From Manihot esculenta (Eukaryota; Streptophyta; Magnoliopsida; Malpighiales; Euphorbiaceae), in contig NC_035161.2 in NCBI RefSeq assembly GCF_001659605.2, positions 9,347,738-9,411,737 on the forward strand: a DNA stretch of 64,000 nt, given 5' to 3'. The translations under genes were made by a program, and so were the position numbers. Under the pieces are notes generated by a model, which was not told where the DNA came from, searched no databases, and saw nothing but the letters and a program-made list of their open reading frames with translations. Shown here one piece after another: positions 1 to 11,310 of this stretch. The stretch's first letter is position 1; each line of letters begins with the position of its first letter.

Positions 1-2
1 TT

Positions 3-572
3 TCCCTTGATGACTATGCCAAAGATTGGCTGTTCTACTTACCACCCGGATCCATCACATCATGGGCTGGTATGGTGAGAGCATTCTTAAGCAAATTCTT
101 TCCAACCTCTAAAGCTATTGGCATCTGTCGAGAGGTAAGTGGTATAAGACAAAAGCATTCTGAAGGCTTGTATGAGTACTGGGAGAGGTTCAAAAGGTTG
201 TGCACAAGCTGCCCTTAACATGATATTTCTGACAAATCTCTCATTGAATATTTCTATAGAGGTTTGCTACCTTCAGAAAGAAAATTTATTAACGCAGCAT
301 GTGGATGATCAATTGAAGACAAGTCACCTCAAGCCATAAGGGACTTAATTTTTACTATGGCAGCAGCCTCACAGCAGTTTGGAGATCAAGAACAGCCACC
401 AAGAAGGGTGAATGAGGTAAATACTTCCACCTTAGCATCCCAAATCTCTGATCTCACCAATGCTGTCCGTAGCCTTATTGTGGGGCAAGCCCAACAAGTT
501 CAGTAGATTCAGCAACCAAAGCCATGTGGAATATGTGCAAACATAAACCACCCAACTGACCTATGTCCTTCC
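3..572 (+). pseudogene. gag: Athila gag, N-terminal part (capsid domain and first half of zinc knuckle)
   Basis: Frame 3 reads as a retrotransposon gag capsid domain (LDDYAKDWLFYLPPGS near the start, then SWAGMVRAFLSKFFP). It is followed by a Gln-rich linker and a CCHC knuckle, CGICANINHPTDLC, ending just before the insertion. In-frame stops lie at 216-218 (TAA), 306-308 (TGA) and 504-506 (TAG). The protein would package element RNA in virus-like particles. The start codon is off the window. The frame resumes at 11892: joining there after removing one CTTCC copy continues the knuckle region in frame, and the match to the related minus-strand gag at 57338-56970 confirms the join. Confidence 0.85.
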
Positions 573-1204
573 TGTAACGACCCGAAATCGGACCGCTACC
601 GGCGTTAGGATCCAGATCGGCTTAAGGCCGCCGGGACCCGTAGCAAGCCTAACATGCAACCTGTAAACCTGTTTAATCCCATACATGATCAACAATCATA
701 CATAAAAATTTGAAACTTATCTTTCAAACATTCTATCATACACCAAACTCAACCTGTGCATGCACTGAACATATACATAATCATAAACTTGACCCCTCTG
801 TGGGATCTCATCAATGCCCCCAATGGGTGGCATAACAAGTGTTGAGTTGGCTAAACATAGACATCAATAACATTAAGATCATGTTTCAAAAAGGGATTAC
901 ATTATACTATGGTCAAGCACACTTCTAACCTCAATATCGTTACATTACATATCTATACATCATTATACAATCTGTCATGTCCACATTCTAACTATTACAT
1001 ACATATGACTTCATTACTCTTCTTGACTTCTCTGTCTAACCCGTACCTGCAAACCTGGGGAATTTAGGAGAGGGGTGAGCTACTAGAGCCCAGTGAGCAG
1101 AATCATAAAGCATTTAAAACACATGCTATCATGGAATGCATCACATCACAATTAATCATATCAAGGATGAACTTGTCACCATTTAGCCCTCTACATATTC
1201 CAAT

Positions 1205-1370
1205 CATGCCAGGGGCGTAGCGCAGGCCACACCTGGTCTTCCTCTTATACATAACATAACATAACATAACATACATATTCCATGGTGCCGGGGGCGTAGT
1301 GCAGGCCACGTCCGGTCTTTCTCTTACATAGTGCCAGGGGCGTAGTGCAGGCCACATCTGGACTTCCATA
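1205..1370. repeat. LTR minisatellite, three copies of GTGCCAGGGGCGTAGTGCAG-type unit
   Basis: Three diverged copies of a 'gccaggggcgtagtgcaggcc' element, spaced 60-80 bp, with an intervening ATAAC/CATAAC run at 1250-1272. The same array is seen in plus orientation at 6685-6850 and 10513-10680. Other LTR subfamilies carry different arrays at the same place. Confidence 0.8.
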
Positions 1371-2521
1371 TCATATCATCATATCATAACATATGAGGGC
1401 TAATGGATCATTCAACATTCATCCACATCAACAACATATTATGCAATGCAACATATTCGTGATTTCTAATGCAAACAACCTAAAATATCATATGGCATCC
1501 GTGATGCATGAACATGCTCAAAACTGATTTATTTATTTAAAAGCATAAGAGTTATTCCACTCACCTCTGGCTAGCTCTGACACTGACTGAAGCAGCTGAC
1601 TCACTGCTGAGGTCCTCGGTTCCTCGGGTCCAAACCTACACAGGTGGACTCAAATGAGGGACCAACATACTATAACATAACTCTAAAAACATCCCCCAAA
1701 AAACCCCCTAAAACATCTCAAAATATCCATGCAAGAATATGCAAAGGAAGGCTGGACAGGGCACTTTCGGCGGCAGGTTCAGCGGCCGAAAGTCCCTCTA
1801 GAGCCGAAAGTCATGCAGGTTCAGCGGCACCTTCGGCGGCCGAAACTCCCAGACAGAGGCGAAACTCATGCATGTTCGGCGGCACTTTCGGCGGCCGAAA
1901 CTCCCAAACAGAGACGAAAGTCTCCTTTCGGGGGCAAGCTTCGGCAGTCGAAGGCTGCTTCCACAAGGGGGTTCGGCGGCCGAAAGTCCCTTCGGCTGTC
2001 GAACCTGGTTTCTCCCAAAGGGCAGAAACTAGGTTCAAACATGCACAAATGCCTCCAAACTCAAACTATCATGCATTTAGCTCAAACAAAACATGCATAC
2101 AAGCTCCTAGGGGTCTCAAACTACCTTAAACCCCAACTACAACACATCAAACACACATTACAAGCCACATTGTTCATGAACATACATTTATACCCATAAA
2201 CATAACTATAACCTAAACATGCATTCTACCCCCATGAACTTCATAAAACTTACTTAAAACATAATATAAGCTAGAGATCGACTCTTACCTCTTGAAGATC
2301 GAGAGTAGAGGCGACCAAACTTGGAGTTGGGAGAGATTTGAGTTCTTGAACCTCAAAGCTCCAAAACTTTGCTCAAAAGCTCAAATCTTCAAAACAAAGT
2401 TAAAATAAATTAAAAACTTGAAAGATCTAGAGGAAAAACATCAAAGATCGGTGAGGGACGGCGGAGAGCTCACCTTGGCCGAAAATGGGGAAAAAGCTCG
2501 CCCGTTTTCGGCTAAGGGACC

Positions 2522-2529
2522 CTTTTATA
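2522..2529 (-). promoter_or_regulatory. LTR TATA box (TATAAAAG)
   Basis: Reverse complement of cttttata, set in the conserved context CCAGCCACTATAAAAGG found in every LTR of this group. It lies between the two palindrome clusters, as expected for a U3 core promoter. Confidence 0.75.
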
Positions 2530-2582
2530 GTGGCTGGCCAGGCCACGCTCGGGGGCCGAATGTGCCTCCGCATGCATGCCAT

Positions 2583-2660
2583 GTTCGGCGGCCGAACTTG
2601 AGGTTCGGCGGCCGAACTTGAGGTTCGGCGGCCGAACTTGAGGTTCGGCGGCCGAACCTG
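2583..2660. repeat. Tandem 20-bp palindromic repeat, 4 copies
   Basis: The unit is GTTCGGCGGCCGAACTTGAG, repeated four times head to tail. Each core, TTCGGC-G-GCCGAA, is a palindrome around one base. Copy number differs between LTRs: four here, two in the LTR at 5226, three in the LTR at 9033. Confidence 0.92.
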
Positions 2661-2925
2661 GACTTCCCTCACTTATGCTTTCGGGGGCCTAAAGCACACC
2701 CGCAATGCATGCATGTTCGGCGGCCGAACTTGAGGTTCGGCTTCCGAACCTAAGCTTTCCTCCAAGGTTGTTTTTATTCAAAAACTCATTTCCTTTTCAT
2801 TCAAAATCATCAAAAACATTAAAACATTTCAAGAAAACATGGTTTTACCCTTCTAGAGGTCTCCGACATCCGAGATTCCACCGGACGGTAGGAATTCCGA
2901 TACCGGAGTCTAGCCGGGTATTACA

Positions 2926-2962
2926 TTCTCCCCCCCTTAAGAACATTCGTCCGCGAATGTTC
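2926..2962 (-). other. Polypurine tract and adjacent hairpin
   Basis: Read on the minus strand, a 22-nt hairpin (GAACATTCGCGGACGAATGTTC; 2941-2962) is followed at once by CTTAAGGGGGGGGAGAA and then the LTR. The G-rich tract is the expected primer for plus-strand DNA synthesis. The hairpin has a 9-bp stem. Confidence 0.85.
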
Positions 2963-3033
2963 CTCAACTAACACGTAGCATGGCATACACATAACATACA
3001 TGCAAAGCACATAAAACTCACAGGGAACTAACC

Positions 3034-3947
3034 TTAGAAAAGATAAGGGTATTGCTGGAGCATGGACTCCCGTGTCTCCCAGGTGCACTCTTCCATATTG
3101 TGGTGGTTCCATAGGACTTTCACCATCGGGATTTCCTTGTTTCTCAGCTTTCTGATCTGGGTGTCTATGATCCGCACTGGCTGCTCAACATAGGTGAGAT
3201 CCCCTTGGATCTCCACATCAGGCTCACTAAGAACCTTGCCCGGATTTGACACAAATTTCCTTAACATTGAAACATGGAAAACCGGATGGATTCTCGCCAT
3301 TGAAGCAGGCAAATCTAGCTTGTACGACACATTCCCAATCTTCTGCAAGATTTCAAAGGGTCCGATGTATCGTGGGGCTAGTTTACCTTTCTTCCCAAAG
3401 CGAACCACTCCTTTCATTGGAGACACCTTGAGCAATACCAGATCCCCCTCCTGAAACTCTACCTGTCTTCTGCGGATGTCTGCATAACTCTTCTGTCTGC
3501 TTGCAGCAGTCTTGATTCTCTCTCTGATTAGGGGTACCACCCTGCTGGTGATCTCTACTAGCTCAGGCCCTGCCAAGGCCTTTTCTCCAACTTCTTCCCA
3601 GCAAACAGGTGACCTGCACTTTCTCCCATATAAAGCTTCATATGGAGCCATCCCGATGCTAGCATGATGGCTGTTATTGTAGGCAAACTCCACCAAAGGT
3701 AGATGCTGCCTCCAAGAACTGCCAAAGTCCAGTACACACATTCTAAGCATATCCTCGATAGTCTGGATGGTCCTTTCGGACTGTCCGTCCGTCTGGGAGT
3801 GGAAAGCAGTACTGAAATCCAATCTAGTACCCATGGCATTCTGCAGACTCCGCCAAAACCTGGAGGTGAACTGGGGCCCTCTATCCGACACTATCAAAAT
3901 AGGAACCCCATGCAGCCTGACGATCTCATCCATATATACCTGCGCCA
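3034..3947 (-). pseudogene. pol: Chromovirus integrase C-terminal half with chromodomain (5'-truncated)
   Basis: The open minus frame begins inside the integrase core ([14 protein letters not shown]), has the second catalytic Asp in VSDRGPQ and the Glu in DGQSERTIQ, then a GPF/GPY region ([11 protein letters not shown]). It ends in a chromodomain ([20 protein letters not shown]) and the stop at 3034-3036. No stop interrupts this fragment. The upstream end is an inversion junction at 3945-3948: the minus copy stops at ...CTGCGCCA and plus-strand integrase starts, sharing about 3 bp. The chromodomain is thought to steer integration to methylated-histone chromatin in this lineage. Confidence 0.88.
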
Positions 3948-5117
3948 GCGATGAAGAAAGAAGTGGCACAGTTTGTGTCAGCCTGCGAAGTGTGTCAGAG
4001 GGTGAAGCTGGAACATCAGAAGCCGGCTGGAATGCTTAACCCGCTACCTATTCCAGAGTGGAAATGAAAGAATATAGCTATGGACTTCGTAGTGGGGTTA
4101 CCGGCAGCGTCCAACAGATTGGACTCCATATGGGTGATTGTGGACAGACTCACCAAATCTGCTCACTTCATCCCTGTCAGGAGTGGCTACTCTGTGGACA
4201 AGTTGGTGCAGGTATATGTGGATGAGATCTTCAGGCTGCATGGGGTTCCTGTTTCGATAGTGTCGGATAGAGGGCCCCAACTCACCTCCAGGTTTTGGCG
4301 GAGTCTGCAGAATGCCATGGGTACTAGATTGGATTTCAGTACTGCTTTCCACCCCCAGACGGACGGACAGTCCGAAAGGACCATCCAGACTATCGAGGAT
4401 ATGCTTAGAATGTGTGTGCTGGACTTTGGCGGTTCTTGGAGGTAGCATCTACCTTTGGTGGAGTTTGCCTACAATAACAGCCATCATGCTAGCATCGGGA
4501 TGGCTCCATATGAAGCTTTATATGGGAGAAAGTGCAGGTCACCTGTTTGCTGGGAAGAAGTTGGAGAAAAGGCCTTGGCAGGGCCTGAGCTAGTAGAGAT
4601 CACCAGCAGGGTGGTACCCCTAATCAGAGAGAGAATCAAGACTGCTGCAAGCAGACAGAAGAGTTATGCAGACATCCGCAGAAGACAGGTAGAGTTTCAG
4701 GAGGGGGATTTGGTATTGCTCAAGGTGTCTCCAATGAAAGGAGTGGTTCGCTTTGGGAAGAAAGGTAAACTAGCCCCACGATACATCGGACCCTTTGAAA
4801 TCTTGCAGAAGATTGGGAATGTGTCGTACAAGCTAGATTTGCCTGCTTCAATGGTGAGAATCCATCCGGTTTTCCATGTTTCAATGTTAAGGAAATTTGT
4901 GTCAGATCCGGGCAAGGTTCTTAGTGAGCCTGATGTGGAGATCCAAGGGGATCTCACCTATGTTGAGCAGCCAGTGCGGATCATAGACACCCAGATCAGA
5001 AAGCTGAGAAACAAGGAAATCCCGATGGTGAAAGTCCTATGGAACCACCACAATATGGAAGAGTGCACCTGGGAGACACGGGAGTCCATGCTCCAGCAAT
5101 ACCCTTATCTTTTCTAA
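3948..5117 (+). pseudogene. pol: Chromovirus integrase with chromodomain (5'-truncated, two nonsense changes)
   Basis: It starts at [19 protein letters not shown], the second half of the integrase HHCC finger. It continues through the catalytic core ([25 protein letters not shown]), the GPF region and the chromodomain to the stop at 5115-5117. Two nonsense codons break it: TGA at 4065-4067 where sister copies read TGG, and TAG at 4443-4445 where sisters read CAG. Everything upstream (gag, protease, RT, RNase H, first half of the finger) is absent because of the inversion junction at 3945-3948. A polypurine tract and LTR follow in the usual order. Confidence 0.9.
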
Positions 5118-5188
5118 GGTTAGTTCCCTGTGAGTTTTATGTGCTTTGCATGTATGTTATGTGTATGCCATGCTACGTGTTAGTTGAG

Positions 5189-5225
5189 GAACATTCGGGG
5201 ACGAATGTTCTTAAGGGGGGGAGAA
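5189..5225 (+). other. Hairpin and polypurine tract
   Basis: GAACATTCGGGGACGAATGTTC (5189-5210; 9-bp stem, 4-nt loop) is followed by AAGGGGGGGAGAA (5213-5225), directly before the LTR. Confidence 0.88.
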
Positions 5226-7482
5226 TGTAATACCCGGCTAGACTCCGGTATCGGAATTCCTACCGTCCGGTGGAATCTCGAATGTCGGAGACCTCTAGAA
5301 GGGTAAAACCATGTTTTCTTGAAATGTTTTAATGTTTTTGATGATTTTGAATGAAAAGGAAATGAGTTTTTGAATAAAAACAACCTTGGAGGAAAGCTTA
5401 GGTTCGGCCGCCGAACCTCAAGTTTGGCCGTCGAACATGCATGCGTTGCGGGTGTGCTTTAGGCCCCCGAATGCATAAGTGAGGGAAGTCCAGGTTCGGC
5501 CGCCGAACCTCAAGTTCGGCCGCCGAACATGGCATGCATGCGGAGGCACATTCGGCCCCCGAACGTGGCCTGGCCAGCCACTATAAAAGGGTCCCTTAGC
5601 CGAAAACGGGCGAGCTTTTTCCCCATTTTTTGCCAAGGTGAGCTCTCCGCCGTCCCTCACCGATCTTTGATGTTTTTCCTCTAGATCTTTCAAGTTTTTA
5701 ATTTGTTTTAACTTTGTTTTGAAGATTTGAGCTTTTGAGCAAAGTTTTGGAGCTTTGAGGTTCAAGAACTCAAATCTCTCCCAACTCCAAGTTTGGTCGC
5801 CTCTACTCTCGATCTTCAAGAGGTAAGAGTCGATCTCTAGCTTATATTATGTTTTAAGTAAGTTTTATGTAGTTCATGGGGGTAGAATGCATGTTTAGGT
5901 TATAGTTATGTTTATGGGTATAAATGTATGTTCATGAACAATGTGGCTTGTAATGTGTGTTTGATGTGTTGTAGTTGGGGTTTAAGGTAGTTTGAGACCC
6001 CTAGGAGCTTGTATGCATGTTTTGTTTGAGCTAAATGCATGATAGTTTGAGTTTGGAGGCATTTGTGCATGTTTGAACCTAGTTTCTGCCCTTTGGGAGA
6101 AACCAGGTTCGGCAGCTGAAGGGACTTTCGGCCGCTGAACCCCCTTGTGGAGGCAGCCTTCGGCTGTCGAAGCTTGCCCCCGAAAGGAGACTTTCGTCTC
6201 TGTGTGGGAGTTTCGGCCGCCGAAGGTGCCGCCGAACCTGCCTGACTTTCGGCTCTGGAGGGACTTTCAGCCGCCGAACCTGCCGCCGAAAGTGCCCTGT
6301 CCAGCCTTCCTTTGCATATTCTTGCATGGATGTTTTGAGATGTTTTAGGGGGTTTTTGGGGGATGTTTTTAGAGTTATGTTATAGTATGTTGGTCCCTCA
6401 TTTGAGTCCACCTGTGTAGGTTTGGACCCGAGGAACCGAGGACCTCAGCAGTGAGTCAGCTGCTTCAGTCAGTATCAGAGCTAGCCAGAGGTGAGTGGAA
6501 TAACTCTTATGCTTTTAAATAAATAAATCAGTTTTGAGCATGTTCATGCATCACGGATGCCATGTGATATTTTAGGTTGTTTGCATTAGAAATCACGAAT
6601 ATGTTGCATTGCATAATATGTTGTTGATGTGGATGAATGTTGAATGATCCATTAGCCCTCATATGTTATGATATGATGATATGATATGGAAGTCCAGATG
6701 TGGCCTGCACTACGCCCCTGGCACTATGTAAGAGAAAGACCGGACGTGGCCTGCACTACGCCCCCGGCACCATGGAATATGTATGTTATGTTATGTTATG
6801 TTATGTATAAGAGGAAGACCAGGTGTGGCCTGCACTACGCCCCTGGCATGATTGGAATATGTAGAGGGCTAAATGGTGACAAGTTCATCCTTGATATGAT
6901 TAATTGTGATGTGATGCATTCCATGATAGCATGTGTTTTAAATGCTTTATGATTCTGCTCACTAGGCTCTAGTAGCTCACCCCTCTCCCAAATTCCCCAG
7001 GTTTGCAGGTACGGGTTAGACAGAGAAGTCAAGAAGAGTAATGAAGTCATATGTATGTAATAGTTAGAATGTGGACATGACAAATTGTATAATGATGTAT
7101 AGATATGTAATGTAACGATATTGAGGTTAGAAGTGTGCTTGACCATAGTATAATGTAATCCCTTTTTGAAACATGATCTTAATGTTATTGATGTCTATGT
7201 TTAGCCAACTCAACACTTGTTATGCCACCCATTGGGGGCATTGATGAGATCCCATAGAGGGGTCAAGTTTATGATTATGTATATGTTCAGTGCATGCACA
7301 GGTTGAGTTTGGTGTATGATAGAATGTTTGAAAGATAAGTTTCAAATTTTTATGTATGATTGTTGATCATGTATGGGATTAAACAGGTTTACAGGTTGCA
7401 TGTTAGGCTTGCTACGGGTCCCGGCGGCCTTAAGCCGATCTGGATCCTAGCGCCGGTTGCGGTCCGATTTCGGGTCGTTACA
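5226..7482 (+). repeat. Tekay-like chromovirus LTR
   Basis: It runs from TGTAATACCCGG to GGGTCGTTACA (2257 bp). It is about 96 bp shorter than its mirror at 573-2925, largely because it has fewer palindromic units in both GC-rich clusters. It ends directly against a truncated integrase fragment rather than a primer binding site. Confidence 0.93.
5582..5589 (+). promoter_or_regulatory. LTR TATA box (TATAAAAG)
   Basis: CCAGCCACTATAAAAGGGTCCC context, downstream of the first palindrome cluster. Confidence 0.75.
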
Positions 7483-8924
7483 GAAGAGTGACACCTGTGT
7501 TTCTGGAGCAAGTGGCTCAGAAACAGCATGAGGATCCAGAGTTAGTGAAGATTGCCAGGACTGTTCAGTCAGGCAAAGACAGTGAGTTCAGATTTGACAG
7601 TAAGGGGATCCTCCGCTATGGGAGTCGATTGTGTGTACTAGATGACATAGGGCTAAAAGGAGACATTATGAGAGAGGCTCATAATGCAAGATACAGCGTT
7701 CACCCTGGAGCCACCAAGATGTATCAAGATTTGAAGAAAGTTTATTGGTGGCCAGCAATGAAGAAAGAAGTGGCACAGTTTGTGTCAGCCTGCGAAGTGT
7801 GTCAGAGGGTGAAGCTGGAACATCAGAAGCCGGCTGGAATGCTTAACCCGCTACCTATTCCAGAGTGGAAATGGGAGAATATAGCTATGGACTTCGTAGT
7901 GGGGTTACCGGCAGCGTCCAACAGATTGGACTCCAAATGGGTGATTGTGGACAGACTCACCAAATATGCTCACTTCATCCCAGTCAGGAGTGGTTACTCT
8001 GTGGACAAGTTGGCGCAGGTATATGTGGATGAGATCGTCAGGCTGCATGGGGTTTCTGTTTCGATAGTGTCGGATAGAGGGCCCCAGTTCACCTCCAGGT
8101 TTTGGCGAAGTCTGCAGAATGCCATGGGTACTAGATTGGATTTCAGTAATGCCTTCCACCCCCAGACGGATGGACAGTCCGAAAGGACCATCCAGACTAT
8201 CGAGGATATGCTTAGAATGTGTGTGCTGGACTTTGGCGGTTCTTGGAGGCAGCATCTACCTTTGGTGGAGTTTGCCTACAATAACAGCCATCATGCTAGC
8301 ATCGGGATGGCTCCATATGAAGCTTTATATGGGAGGAAGTGCAAGTCACCTGTTTGCTGGGAAGAAGTTGGAGAAAAGGCCTTGGCATGGCCTGAGCTAG
8401 TAGAGATCACCAGCAGGGTGGTACCCCTAATCAGAGAGAGAATCAAGACTGCTGCAAGCAGACAGAAGAGTTATGCAGACATCCGCAGAAGACAGGTAGA
8501 GTTTCAGGAGGGGGATCTGGTATTGCTCAAGGTGTCTCCAATGAAAGGAGTGGTTCGCTTTGGGAAGAAAGGTAAACTAGCCCCACGATACATTGGACCC
8601 TTTGAAATCTTGCAGAAGATTGGGAATGTGTCGTACAAGCTAGATTTGCCTGCTTCAATGGCGCGAATCCATTCGGTTTTCCATGTTTCAATGTTAAGGA
8701 AATTTGTGTCAGATCCGGGCAAGGTTCTTAGTGAGCCTGATGTGGAGATCCAAGGGGATCTCACCTATGTTGAGCAGCCAGTGCGGATCATAGACACCCA
8801 GATCAGAAAGCTGAGAAACAAGGAAATCCCGATGGTGAAAGTCCTATGGAACCACCACAATATGGAAGAGTGCACCTGGGAGACACGGGAGTCCATGCTC
8901 CAGCAATACCCTTATCTTTTCTAA
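7483..8924 (+). pseudogene. pol: Chromovirus integrase with chromodomain, joined directly to an LTR
   Basis: A 478-codon open frame begins mid-protein ([17 protein letters not shown]) right after the LTR end. The normal primer site, gag, protease, RT and most of RNase H are missing. The join reads TTACAGA then AGAGTGACACC, with AGA shared, so a microhomology deletion is likely. The complete HHCC finger ([17 protein letters not shown]), all three catalytic residues, the GPF region and the chromodomain are present with no internal stop. Small changes (HGVSVSIV, DFSNAFHP) mark it off from the other copies. It lacks its native start and could not be translated as normal pol. Confidence 0.9.
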
Positions 8925-8995
8925 GGTTAGTTCCCTGTGAGTTTTATGTGCTTTGCATGTATGTTATGTGTATGCCATGCTACGTGTTAGTTGAG

Positions 8996-9032
8996 GAACA
9001 TTCGGGGACGAATGTTCTTAAGGGGGGGAGAA
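8996..9032 (+). other. Hairpin and polypurine tract
   Basis: GAACATTCGGGGACGAATGTTC (8996-9017), then AAGGGGGGGAGAA (9020-9032), abutting the LTR. Confidence 0.88.
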
Positions 9033-11310
9033 TGTAATACCCGGCTAGACTCTGGTATCGGAATTCCTACCGTCCGATGGAATCTCGTATGTCGGAGACC
9101 TCTAGAAGGGTAAAACCATGTTTTCTTGAAATGTTTTAATGTTTTTGATGATTTTGAATGAAAAGGAAATGAGTTTTTGAATAAAAACAACCTTGGAGGA
9201 AAGCTCAGGTTCGGCCGCCGAACCTCAAGTTCGGCCGCAAACATGCATGCGTTGCGGGTGTGCTTTAGGCCCCCGAAAGTATAAGTGAGGGAAGTCCAGG
9301 TTCGGCCGCCGAACCTCAAGTTCGGCCGCCGAACCTCAAGTTCGGCCGCCGAACATGGCATGCATGCGGAGGCACATTCGGCCCCCGAACGTGGCCTGGC
9401 CAGCCACTATAAAAGGGTCCCTTAGCCGAAAACGGGCGAGCTTTTTCCCCATTTTCGGCCAAGGTGAGCTCTCCGCCGTCCCTCTCCGATCTTTGATGTT
9501 TTTCCTCTAGATCTTTCAAGTTTTTAATTTGTTTTAACTTTGTTTTGAAGATTTGAGCTTTTGGGCAAAGTTTTGGAGCTTTGAGGTTCAAGAACTCAAA
9601 TCTCTCCCAACTCCAAGTTTGGTCGCCTCTACTCTCGATCTTCAAGAGGTAAGAGTCGATCTCTAGCTTAGATTATGTTTTAAGTAAGTTTTATGAAGTT
9701 CATGGGGGTAGAATGCATGTTTAGGTTATAGTTATGTTTATGGGTATAAATGTATGTTCATGAACAATGTGGCTTGTAATGTGTGTTTGATGTGTTGTAG
9801 TTGGGGTTTAAGGTAGTTTGAGACCCCTAGGAGCTTGTATGCATGTTTTGTTTGAGCTAAATGCATGATAGTTCGAGTTTGGAGGCATTTGTGCATGTTT
9901 GAACCTAGTTTCTGCCCTTTGGGAGAAACCAGGTTCGGCAGCCGAAGGGACTTTCGGCCGCCGAACCCCCTTGTGGAAGCAGCCTTCGACTGCCGAAGCT
10001 TGCCCCCGAAAGGAGACTTTCGTCTCTGTTTGGGAGTTTCGGCCGCCGAAAGTGCCGCCGAACATGCATGAGTTTCGCCTCTGTCTGGGAGTTTCGGCCG
10101 CCAAACCTGCCGCCGAAAGTGCCCTGTCCAGCCTTCCTTTGCATATTCTTGCATGGGTGTTTTGAGATGTTTTAGGGGGTTTTTTGGGGGATGTTTTTAG
10201 AGTTATGTTATAGTATGTTGGTCCCTCATTTGAGTCCACCTGTGTAGGTTTGGACCCGAGGAACCGAGGACCTCAGCAGTGAGTCAGCTGCTTCAGTCAG
10301 TGTCAGAGCTAGCCAGAGGTGAGTGGAATAACTCTTATGCTTTTAAATAAATAAATCAGTTTTGAGCATGTTCATGCATCACGGATGCCATGTGATATTT
10401 TAGGTTGTTTGCATTAGAAATCACAAATATGTTGCATTGCATAATATGTTGTTGATGTGGATGAATGTTGAATGATCCATTAGCCCTCATATGTTATGAT
10501 ATGATGATATGATATGGAAGTCCAGATGTGGCCTGCACTATGCCCCTGGCACTATGTAAGAGAAAGACCGGACATGGCCTGCACTACGCCCCCGGCACCA
10601 TGGAATATGTATGTTATGTTATGTTATGTTATGTATAAGAGGAAGACCAGGTGTGGCCTGCGCTACGCCCCTGGGATGATTGGAATATGTAGAGGGCTAA
10701 ATGGTGACAAGTTCATCCTTGATATGATTAATTGTGATGTGATGCATTCCATGATAGCATGTGTTTTAAATGCTTTATGATTATGCTCACTGGGCTCTAG
10801 TAGCTCACCCCTCTCCCAAATTCCCCAGGTTTGCAGGTACGGGTTAGACAGAGAAGTCAAGAAGAGTAATGAAGTCATATGTATGTAATAGTTAGAATGT
10901 GGACATGACAGATTGTATAATGATGTATAGATATGTAATGTAACGATATTGAGGTTAGAAGTGTGCTTGACCATAGTATAATGTAATCCCTTTTTGAAAC
11001 ATGATCTTAATGTTATTGATGTCTATGTTTAGCCAACTGAACACTTGTTATGCCACCCATTGGGGGCATTGATGAGATCCCACAGAGGGGTCAAGTTTAT
11101 GATTATGTATATGTTCAGTGCATGCACAGGTTGAGTTTGGTGTATGATAGAATGTTTGAAAGATAAGTTTCAAATTTTTATGTATGATTGTTGATCATGT
11201 ATGGGATTAAACAGGTTTACAGGTTGCATGTTAGGCTTGCTACGGGTCCCGGCGGCCTTAAGCCGATCTGGATCCTAGCGCCGGTAGCGGTCCGATTTTG
11301 GGTCGTTACA
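9033..11310 (+). repeat. Tekay-like chromovirus LTR
   Basis: It runs from TGTAATACCCGG to GGGTCGTTACA (2278 bp). It has three tandem palindromic units upstream of the TATA box. In the downstream cluster it keeps the extra unit seen in the LTR at 573 but lost from the LTR at 5226. Confidence 0.93.
9408..9415 (+). promoter_or_regulatory. LTR TATA box (TATAAAAG)
   Basis: Same CCAGCCACTATAAAAGG context as the sister LTRs. Confidence 0.75.

Larger units (their letters stand above)
573..2925 (-). repeat. Tekay-like chromovirus LTR (3' LTR of a minus-strand copy)
   Basis: It runs from TGTAACGACCCG to CCGGGTATTACA (2353 bp) and is the reverse complement of the plus LTRs at 5226 and 9033. A polypurine tract on the minus strand abuts it at 2926. 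It contains four tandem TTCGGCGGCCGAA palindromes near the TATA box, a second palindrome cluster around 1765-2010, and a three-copy minisatellite near 1205-1365. Confidence 0.93.
573..7482. repeat. Large inverted repeat, ~3.3 kb arms, ~256 bp spacer
   Basis: Left arm 573-3947 (minus LTR plus integrase end) mirrors right arm 4204-7482 (plus integrase end plus LTR). The arms look almost identical apart from point changes and palindrome copy number. The spacer, 3948-4203, is the integrase zinc-finger and first core segment. A transcript across it could fold into a very long hairpin. Confidence 0.88.

Noticed and set aside
1245..1275. ATAAC/CATAAC run and GTTATG runs as a CRISPR-like or satellite array
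   Set aside because: Short 5-bp microsatellite within the LTR; no spacer structure, and the setting is a plant genome.
1103..1369. Small frame repeated in several LTRs (MEVQMWPALRPWHYVRERP type)
   Set aside because: It covers the LTR minisatellite and recurs only where that array does; nothing suggests a protein.
1644..2672. Several overlapping reading frames of 60-160 codons rich in RRPK, FGGR and SAAE repeats
   Set aside because: They are translations of the TTCGGCGGCCGAA palindrome arrays inside LTRs, open on both strands because the repeats lack stops. The same peptides recur in every LTR copy, with no start context or independent conservation.
7488..8924. A complete integrase gene
   Set aside because: The frame is open but begins mid-protein directly after an LTR end, with the upstream pol deleted; it is a fragment.
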